Shown: piece by piece, positions 58,681 to 64,000 of the stretch
Layout of the letters: the number at the start of each line of letters is the position of its first letter
Numbering within the stretch: the first letter of the stretch is position 1
Source of the DNA: CAWINH01 sp963837425
GTDB lineage: Bacteria > Chloroflexota > Limnocylindria > QHBO01
Assembly (NCBI GenBank): GCA_963837425.1
Contig: CAWINH010000005.1
Location: 362,979 to 426,978, forward strand
Direction: 5' to 3'
DNA: 64,000 nt
Made by a program: the position numbers and the translations under genes
Notes under the pieces: model-generated
Told to the model about the DNA's origin: nothing
Databases searched by the model: none
The model's input: only the letters and a program-made list of their open reading frames with translations

Positions 58681-60051
58681 TCACGATGCGGACGCCATCT
58701 CCTCGGCGGGAGCATCCACGAGCGGCGGGGGGGGCGACGGCGGCAGGGTCACCACGAAGCAGGTGCCGCCCTCCGGGTTCGGCTCGACGTCGATCCGTCC
58801 GCCGTGGCGGGCCACGACGTTGTGCGTGATGTGGAGCCCCAGGCCGGTACCCACCCCCGGAGGCTTCGTGGTGAAGAAGGGCTCGAAGAGGCGCGGCAGC
58901 ACGTCGGGCGGGACGCCCGGTCCCGTGTCGCAGATGCGCACCCGGACGCCGTCCTCGTCGGTCCGGTCGACATAGATGTCGATGGCCCCGCGCCCGCCCA
59001 TCGCATCGGCCGCGTTGTCGACCAGGTTCGTCCAGACCTGGTTGAGCTCGGAGCCGTATCCCTCGATCTCGGGCAGATCGTCCGCGTAGTGGCGGGTCAC
59101 TTCGACCCCGACTTTCAGCTTCGAGTGGAGGATGACGAGCGTGTTGTCGATCCCCTCCCGAATGTCGATGCGCTGGATTGGAGCCCGATCCAGGTAGGCA
59201 TAGCTCTTCACCGCGCCAACGATCTCGCTGATCCGGTCGCCGGCCATCGCCACCTCCTGGAGCAGCGCGCCGATCTTCGCCGATGCGGCGAGCCAGGAGG
59301 CCGATGCGCGGGCCCCGTCGGCGTCCATGCCGGCGAAGGCGCGGCTCAGGTCATCCGAGCTCCAGCCCGCGTCGACGAGGGCTGCCGCCGTGCCGGAGTC
59401 GCCGACGAGTTCCGCGATGTCGTCGACCGCATCGGCGCGCTCCAGCACGCCGAGCGATTTCGGATCCTGGCTGGGGTGGACATCCATGAGGTCGTGCGGC
59501 GGATGGAGCCTGTCCCGTTCGGCGATAGCCTCACCGAGCGCGGTAACCGAGCGCCGAATCGCGGCGGCCGGGTTGTTCAGCTCGTGGGCGAGGCCCGCCG
59601 CCAGCGTGCCGAGGCCGGCGAGCTTCTCCCGCTGCCGGGCGAATGACTCGAGCCCCCGGGCGCGCTCGAGCGCGGTCCGCAGCAGGGCCAGCGCGGCGCC
59701 TGGACCCGCGTCGAGGAGTGCCAGCAGCGCCTGGCGCGGGATGCGGATCACCTCGACCTCGGTCAGCGCCCGGACCGACGCCGCGCGCTTGCGGCCCTCG
59801 ATGGCGGCGATCTCACCCTGGATGGCGCCCGGGCCGACACGCGCGATCGGAAGCTCGGTGGTCCCGGTCCGCTTCGTGACCTCCAGCTCGCCGCCGACCA
59901 CGATGAACATCGCGTCGCCCGGATCGCCCTCCCGCAGGAGGTGCTCACCGGCGTCGAGGTGCTGCCGCTCCACCATACCCGCCAGCCGTTCGAGATCGGC
60001 ATCCGAGAGGGCGGCGAAGAGTGGCGCCCCGCGGAGTGCGTCGAGAACCAT
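58681..60051 (-). CDS. Soluble histidine kinase with N-terminal cyclic-nucleotide-binding domain
   Basis: A 456-residue cytoplasmic kinase. Residues about 5-115 form a cNMP-binding (CAP_ED) domain with REGDPGDAMFIVVGGELEV and GEIAAIEGRKRAASVRALTE. A HisKA-like region has His156 in GLAHELNNPAAAIRRS; the HATPase has WTNLVDNAADAMGGRG and PPGVGTGLGLHITHN. No transmembrane segment is seen. The TSIG region ASAKIGALLQEVAMAGDRISEIVGAVK is as in NtrB-like or phytochrome-associated kinases. The start is 4 bases after the fused regulator gene stop, so the two are cognate. Confidence 0.9.
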   Translation of the reverse strand: MVLDALRGAPLFAALSDADLERLAGMVERQHLDAGEHLLREGDPGDAMFIVVGGELEVTKRTGTTELPIARVGPGAIQGEIAAIEGRKRAASVRALTEVEVIRIPRQALLALLDAGPGAALALLRTALERARGLESFARQREKLAGLGTLAAGLAHELNNPAAAIRRSVTALGEAIAERDRLHPPHDLMDVHPSQDPKSLGVLERADAVDDIAELVGDSGTAAALVDAGWSSDDLSRAFAGMDADGARASASWLAASAKIGALLQEVAMAGDRISEIVGAVKSYAYLDRAPIQRIDIREGIDNTLVILHSKLKVGVEVTRHYADDLPEIEGYGSELNQVWTNLVDNAADAMGGRGAIDIYVDRTDEDGVRVRICDTGPGVPPDVLPRLFEPFFTTKPPGVGTGLGLHITHNVVARHGGRIDVEPNPEGGTCFVVTLPPSPPPPLVDAPAEEMASAS

Positions 60052-60055
60052 CGGC

Positions 60056-61723
60056 CTACAGGCCAGCCAGGTACTGGTGTACGAACGCGACCGACATCGA
60101 CCCTTCGCCCACCGCGCTCGCGATGCGCTTGATGGAACGCGAGCGAACGTCGCCCGCGCAGAAGACGCCCGGGAGGCTCGCCTCGAGGAGGAACGGGTCG
60201 CGCTTCAGTCCCCAGCCGGCCGGCGGCTTCCCGCCCTCGAGCAGCGCGGCGCCGGTGATCACGAACCCGCCGGGGTCGCGGAGCACGGCGCCCTCCAGCC
60301 ATTCGGTCCGGGGCTGCTGGCCAATGAAGACGAAGAGCGCGGACACCGCCACCTCCTCCGTGCCCTCCGGCCCCACGAGCGTGGCGCCAGCCAGGTGCTG
60401 GTCGCCGGCGACGCTCTCCACGGACGTGCCCACGCGCACCTCGATGTTCGAGATCGCCGCCATCTGGTCGATGAGGTACTGGCTCATCCCGGAGAGCGCC
60501 GAGCCGCGCACGAGAAGGAGCACCCGCTTCGCGAAGCGCGACAGGTAGACCGCCGCCTGCCCCGCCGAGTTGCCGCCGCCGACGACGCCGACCTCGAGGT
60601 CGCGGTAGAGGGCCGCCTCGGTCGTGGCCGCGCCGTAATAGACGCCGGCCCCCGCCAGCCGCGCGGCGTTCGGCACGTCGAGCTGCCGGTAGCTGACTCC
60701 GGTGGCGACGACCACCGACTGGCAGGAAACTTCGGTGCCGTCCGCGAGCAGCACGACCCGGTACGGGTCATCGCGGCGAATGCCTCCCACATCCTGCGGC
60801 GAGAGGATCTCGGCCCCGAGGCGTCGCGCCTGGGCCAGCGCTCGCCGCGCGAGGTCACCACCCGACAGCCCGGCCGGAAAGCCGAGATAGTTCTCGATGC
60901 GGCTCGTGGTTCCCGCCTGCCCGCCCGGGGCCTCGCGCTCGACGAGAATCGTCTTCAGGCCCTCGCTGGCGCCGTACACGGCGGCCGCCAGGCCGGCCGG
61001 CCCGCCGCCCACGATGAGCAGGTCGTAGAACGGCAGCGCGGCACGCGTCTGGAGCCCCACCTTCTCCGCGATCTCCATGTGGGTTGGGCTGCGGAGCAGC
61101 GTGCCATCCGGAAAGAGGATGAGCGGAACGGCCGGGTCGACCGGCTCGTCCGCCGGGAGCGTGGCCGCCAGTCGCTTCCCCTCGTCGTCCTCGGTCGGGT
61201 CGAGCCAGACGTACGGCACCTGGTTGCGGGTCAGGTAGTCGCGGATGTCGTGCCCCCCCGGCGCCCAGCGACCGGAGAGCAGGCGCAGCCCCTCGAACGC
61301 CGGACGGAACGCCGCACTCCAGTCGGAGAGCAGGTCGTCCGTGATCGGGAACAGCTTCTCCTCGGGCGGGTCCCAGGGCTTGAGGATGTAATGATCGAGC
61401 CGGATCTCGTTGATCGCGGTGATCGCCACGTCGGTATCCGCGTAGGCGGTGAGGAGCACCCGCCTGGCGTCCGGCTGCAGCTCGATCGCCTGCTGCAGGA
61501 ACTCGATCCCGGTCATGCGCGGCATCCGCTGGTCGACGACGAAGAGGGCCACCGTGCTGCCCCGCTGGCTCAGCTGCCGAACCGCGTCGAGCGCCTCCTG
61601 GGCAGCGGAGGCGGCCACGATCCGGTAGTCGTTGCCGTACCGCGTCCGGAGGTCGCGCTCGACCGCGCGCAGCACCGGAACGTCGTCGTCGACGGCAAGG
61701 ATGACCGGCTTGGAAGCTGCCAT
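60056..61723 (-). CDS. Response regulator / glutaredoxin-like / thioredoxin-reductase-like fusion
   Basis: A 555-residue protein with three parts. (1) A receiver (1-130) with VDDD, phospho-acceptor Asp64 in FVVDQRMPRM and Lys in YILKPWDPP. (2) A glutaredoxin-like middle segment (about 155-220) with HDIRDYLTRNQVPYVWLD and PLILFPDGTLLRSP, no CxxC. (3) A thioredoxin-reductase-like flavoprotein (233-555) with FAD loop VGGGPAGLAAAVY, NAD(P) loop GGGNSAGQAAVY and GVFCAGDVRSR at the C-terminus. The redox CxxC of thioredoxin reductases is replaced by VYYGAATTEA (361-370), so the usual disulfide exchange cannot occur. It is the first gene of a pair with the cNMP-domain kinase. Confidence 0.93.
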   Translation of the reverse strand: MAASKPVILAVDDDVPVLRAVERDLRTRYGNDYRIVAASAAQEALDAVRQLSQRGSTVALFVVDQRMPRMTGIEFLQQAIELQPDARRVLLTAYADTDVAITAINEIRLDHYILKPWDPPEEKLFPITDDLLSDWSAAFRPAFEGLRLLSGRWAPGGHDIRDYLTRNQVPYVWLDPTEDDEGKRLAATLPADEPVDPAVPLILFPDGTLLRSPTHMEIAEKVGLQTRAALPFYDLLIVGGGPAGLAAAVYGASEGLKTILVEREAPGGQAGTTSRIENYLGFPAGLSGGDLARRALAQARRLGAEILSPQDVGGIRRDDPYRVVLLADGTEVSCQSVVVATGVSYRQLDVPNAARLAGAGVYYGAATTEAALYRDLEVGVVGGGNSAGQAAVYLSRFAKRVLLLVRGSALSGMSQYLIDQMAAISNIEVRVGTSVESVAGDQHLAGATLVGPEGTEEVAVSALFVFIGQQPRTEWLEGAVLRDPGGFVITGAALLEGGKPPAGWGLKRDPFLLEASLPGVFCAGDVRSRSIKRIASAVGEGSMSVAFVHQYLAGL

Positions 61724-61781
61724 GGCACCGGTGAGTGTAGGACCTTCCGCCCGGCAACGGGACAGCCGCTAGCATCGGCGC

Positions 61782-62972
61782 ATGCAGCGTCGCGAGCGCA
61801 CCGAGGTCGTGATCGTGGGCGGGGCCATCGTCGGCAGCGCCACTGCGACGTTCCTCGCCAGGCGACCGGACTTTCGCGGCCGGGTCGTGGTTATTGAGCG
61901 GGACCCGACCTACCGCACCTCGTCAACCGCGCTGTCCGCGGCGGCGATCCGGCTCCAGTTCAGCACCCCGCTGAACATCGAGATCAGCCGATTCGGGATC
62001 GAGGTCATCACCCACCTCGACGACTGGCTCGGCGTCCCCGGGCAGCCCACGCCGGAGGTCGGCTTCGTCGAGGGCGGCTACCTGTTCCTGGCCACCGCGG
62101 CGGGGCTGCCGACGCTCGAGGCCAACCACGTCGTCCAGCGGGCGCGCGACGTGCCGGTCGCCCTGCTGGACCCGGCGGAGCTCCGCCGCCGGTTTCCCTG
62201 GCTCAACACCGAGGACCTCGCGGGCGGTTCCCTGGGGCTGGGGAGCGAGGGCTGGTTCGACGCCTACGCCCTGCTCCAGGCGTTTCGAGCCCGGGCGCGC
62301 TCGCTCGGCGTCGAGTACCGGGCCGGCGAGGTGGTGGCCGTCGAGCGCGACGGCGGGCGGGCGCGATCGGTGCGCCTCTCGGACGGCACGCTGATCGAGC
62401 TCGACTGGCTCGTGAACGCGGCGGGTCCCCGGGCGGCGAACGTGGCGGCCATGGCCGGGGTGGACCTCCCCGTCCATCCGCGCAAGCGCTGCGTCTACCA
62501 CTTCGACTGCCGGACGCCCATCGCATCGGCGCCGCTGACGATCGATCCGGGCGGCACCTACTTCCGGCCCGAAGGGCCCGCCTTCATCGGCGGCTCATCG
62601 CCGGGCGTAGCCGAGCCGGACCCCGATACGCTCGACCTCGAGGTGGATCGGGCCCGCTTCGAGGAGGTCGTGTGGCCGGCCCTCGCCCACCGGGTTCCGG
62701 CCTTCGAGGCGATCCGCCTCCTCGACGCCTGGGCCGGCCACTACGCGGTGCACCCACTCGACCACAACGCGATCATCGGGCCGCACCCCGAGGTCCCGAA
62801 CCTCCTGTTCGCAAACGGGTTCTCGGGACACGGACTGCAGCAGGCGCCGGCCGTCGGACGCGGCCTGGCGGAGTGGATCGCGACCGGGGCCTGGGAGACC
62901 CTTGACCTCACCCCGCTCGGATATCGGCGGGTGCTCAGCGGCGAGCCGATCCACGAGCTGAACGTCGTCTGA
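61782..62972 (+). CDS. FAD-dependent oxidoreductase (DAO family)
   Basis: A 396-residue protein with the N-terminal FAD-binding VVIVGGAIVGSATATFLARR, then VNAAGPRAANVAAMAGVDLPVHPRKRCVYHF and the C-terminal GHYAVHPLDHNAIIGPHPEVPNLLFANGFSGHGLQQAPAVGRGLAEW, the FAD-contact region of the DAO (glycine/sarcosine oxidase, dimethylglycine dehydrogenase-like) fold. It oxidises an amine or amino acid; FAD is non-covalent as no His/Cys signature is apparent. The ATG at 61782 is divergent from the fusion regulator by 58 bases. Confidence 0.9.
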   Translation: MQRRERTEVVIVGGAIVGSATATFLARRPDFRGRVVVIERDPTYRTSSTALSAAAIRLQFSTPLNIEISRFGIEVITHLDDWLGVPGQPTPEVGFVEGGYLFLATAAGLPTLEANHVVQRARDVPVALLDPAELRRRFPWLNTEDLAGGSLGLGSEGWFDAYALLQAFRARARSLGVEYRAGEVVAVERDGGRARSVRLSDGTLIELDWLVNAAGPRAANVAAMAGVDLPVHPRKRCVYHFDCRTPIASAPLTIDPGGTYFRPEGPAFIGGSSPGVAEPDPDTLDLEVDRARFEEVVWPALAHRVPAFEAIRLLDAWAGHYAVHPLDHNAIIGPHPEVPNLLFANGFSGHGLQQAPAVGRGLAEWIATGAWETLDLTPLGYRRVLSGEPIHELNVV

Positions 62973-62973
62973 C

Positions 62974-63123
62974 CTACAGCTCGCTGCAGGTGGCCTTCGA
63001 CGGAGCTGCGTCCTCGAACTCGAGGTGGTCCTGCCCGAGGGCCGGGGTGCCGCGGGTGATCTGGGCGGTGTCGACGACGATCATCCCGTCATCGGGCCGG
63101 ACCCGCACCGCAAAGCGATCCAT
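62974..63123 (-). CDS. Small ORF of unknown function
   Basis: A 49-residue ORF reading MDRFAVRVRPDDGMIVVD, then TPALGQDHLEFEDAAPSKATCSEL. The beta-rich DRFxVRVxxDDGxxxVDT pattern resembles the C-terminal end of a Rieske-type iron-sulfur domain, but no cluster ligand is visible and an in-frame stop occurs 11 codons upstream. It could be a fragment of a Rieske-type gene broken by a frameshift, or a chance ORF. Confidence 0.35.
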   Translation of the reverse strand: MDRFAVRVRPDDGMIVVDTAQITRGTPALGQDHLEFEDAAPSKATCSEL

Positions 63124-63193
63124 CCCGCGCTCAGCCGGCCCTTGTCGAGCTTCTCACCGCCCGGGCCGCATCCGAGGCGGTACGATCGGGCTC

Positions 63194-63943
63194 GTGACCT
63201 CGCCCCGTGTCGTGCTCACCGTCGCAAACCCCGCCGCGCGGCCGGACCCCTCCGCTGCAGAGCGCAAGAACCGGCGCTACGTCGAGGCGCTCCGGCGGGC
63301 CGGCGCCGAGCCGATTCCTCTCAGCGCCGGGAGCGGGTCCGACGAGCGCAGCGAGGCGTTCGCGACGATGGACGGGCTGCTCCTCACCGGGGGGGCCGAC
63401 GTGAATCCGGCGCGCTACGGCGAACGACCCAACGGCTCCCACCCGCCGGAACCGGGCCGCGACGACCTCGACGAGGAGGCCTTCCGGGCGGCCGCTGCGG
63501 CATCGGTTCCGACCCTCGGCATCTGCCGCGGGCTGCAGCTCATCAACGTCCTCGAGGGCGGCTCGCTCATCCAGCACCTCGGGGGCCACGAGGGCCCCTC
63601 GTACCCGCTGGAGCCGGTGACGCGACACCCGATCAGCATCGAGCCGGGATCGCGGCTGTCAGGCATCCTCGACGTGCGCGGCCCGTTGATCGTCAACAGC
63701 TACCACCACCAGGCGGTCGCGGGGAGCGGGCTGGCCGGGAGCCTGCGCGCGAGCGCCGTCTCTCGTGATGCGACTCACGGCGAACTCGTCGAGGGGCTGG
63801 AGTCCGTGGATCCGGGACGCTGGCTGGTGGCGGTGCAGTGCCATCCGGAGCGCACCGAATCCTCTCCACCGGAGCTCGAGGCCCTCTGGACGGCGTTCGT
63901 GAACGCCTGCCGTCGGTCCGCCAGCGGGAACCCCGGCGCCTAG
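63194..63943 (+). CDS. Peptidase C26 / gamma-glutamyl-gamma-aminobutyrate hydrolase-like protein
   Basis: A 249-residue class-I glutamine amidotransferase-like protein. The nucleophile is Cys111 in TLGICRGLQLINV, and VAVQCHPERTE carries the catalytic His and Glu. MDGLLLTGGADVNPARYG and IVNSYHHQAV fit PuuD-like gamma-glutamyl hydrolases. It hydrolyses gamma-glutamyl amides. The GTG at 63194 begins the first strand. The stop overlaps the end of a partial minus-strand gene. Confidence 0.88.
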   Translation: MTSPRVVLTVANPAARPDPSAAERKNRRYVEALRRAGAEPIPLSAGSGSDERSEAFATMDGLLLTGGADVNPARYGERPNGSHPPEPGRDDLDEEAFRAAAAASVPTLGICRGLQLINVLEGGSLIQHLGGHEGPSYPLEPVTRHPISIEPGSRLSGILDVRGPLIVNSYHHQAVAGSGLAGSLRASAVSRDATHGELVEGLESVDPGRWLVAVQCHPERTESSPPELEALWTAFVNACRRSASGNPGA

Positions 63944-64000
63944 GCGGCCCTCAACACGTCGGCGATCTGGGCCAGCATTCGCCGCCCCGTGGCACGTGCC
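63940..64000 (-). CDS. Partial gene, C-terminal 19 codons
   Basis: One frame reads ARATGRRMLAQIADVLRAA and then stops TAG (63942-63940), overlapping the C26 gene end by 2 bases. It looks like the C-terminal helix of a gene entering from the right edge. Identity cannot be judged. Confidence 0.4.
   Translation of the reverse strand, partial: ARATGRRMLAQIADVLRAA

Noticed and set aside
56851..59646. 931-codon plus-strand frame over TrpB and the kinase
   Set aside because: Antisense shadow of the TrpB gene, T-box and kinase; no domain pattern.
59327..61897. 856-codon plus-strand frame over the fusion regulator
   Set aside because: Antisense shadow; low-complexity Arg/Ser/Ala-rich translation.
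62990..63193. Longer start for the C26 peptidase (ATG at 62990)
   Set aside because: The added residues are low-complexity and not part of the fold; GTG at 63194 starts the first strand.
1..64000. CRISPR arrays, tRNA or rRNA genes
   Set aside because: No regular spaced repeats or tRNA T-loop patterns with acceptor stems were recognised by reading.

Overview
The window is a high-GC (roughly 70%) bacterial chromosome segment, coding-dense, with frequent ATGA/GTGA start-stop overlaps and many GTG or TTG starts. F420-type luciferase-like and PPOX enzymes, a Thermus-like 7Fe ferredoxin, a KorDABC-type 2-oxoacid:ferredoxin oxidoreductase, a DUF2277 protein, a T-box leader and a fused response regulator/thioredoxin-reductase-like protein together suggest a soil or freshwater Chloroflexota (Limnocylindria/Ellin6529-like), with an actinobacterium as the alternative. 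This is inference: there is no rRNA or marker tree here. No rRNA, tRNA or CRISPR array was recognised.

Layout. 1-3.3 kb: a minus-strand ATPase - MoxR/ChlI-like - VWA set, cut by the window edge. 3.3-10.6 kb: aldehyde dehydrogenase, GNAT, a BaeSR-like two-component pair divergent from a secreted protein, a LysE exporter and two F420-type enzymes. 10.6-20.8 kb: one unbroken minus-strand run carrying beta-oxidation functions (7Fe ferredoxin, EthD, three crotonases, a frameshifted 3-hydroxyacyl-CoA dehydrogenase, a thiolase) with an embedded, translationally coupled 2H phosphoesterase / double GNAT / HIT / MFS group. 20.8-26.4 kb: adenosine deaminase, a frameshifted DapA-family gene, an NTF2-like protein and the four-subunit KorDABC operon. 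26.6-31.1 kb: a second two-component system, then a VanY-like carboxypeptidase divergent from a CapA-like lipoprotein.

31.1-33.3 kb is a scar region. It holds fragments of an ECF42-type sigma factor, an AMIN-like lipoprotein and the CapA-like gene, all with intact relatives nearby, around a cassette of small charged proteins and a low-affinity iron permease. 33.3-38.3 kb holds an EamA exporter, then the intact YciI - ECF42 sigma - AMIN-like lipoprotein - DUF4173 set. 38.3-48.2 kb is housekeeping and transport: cyclophilin, nitroreductase, S9 peptidase, MFS proteins, ArsR + thioredoxin and prolyl-tRNA synthetase. 48.3-52.8 kb is a tightly overlapping MarR - CLC channel - GMC oxidoreductase operon with a palindromic operator candidate.

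52.8-64 kb holds an LLM enzyme, small membrane proteins, a DUF427 protein, a diguanylate cyclase, and a complete IS481-type element whose 6-bp target duplication carries the stop codons of both the transposase and the neighbouring TrpB-like gene. The TrpB-like gene has a T-box leader with a Trp (UGG) specifier. Next come a cyclic-nucleotide-domain histidine kinase coupled to a response regulator/glutaredoxin-like/thioredoxin-reductase-like fusion lacking the CxxC, a DAO-type oxidoreductase and a class-I-amidotransferase-like peptidase. The least characterised items are the kinase/flavoprotein-regulator pair and the fragment mosaic at 31-33 kb.
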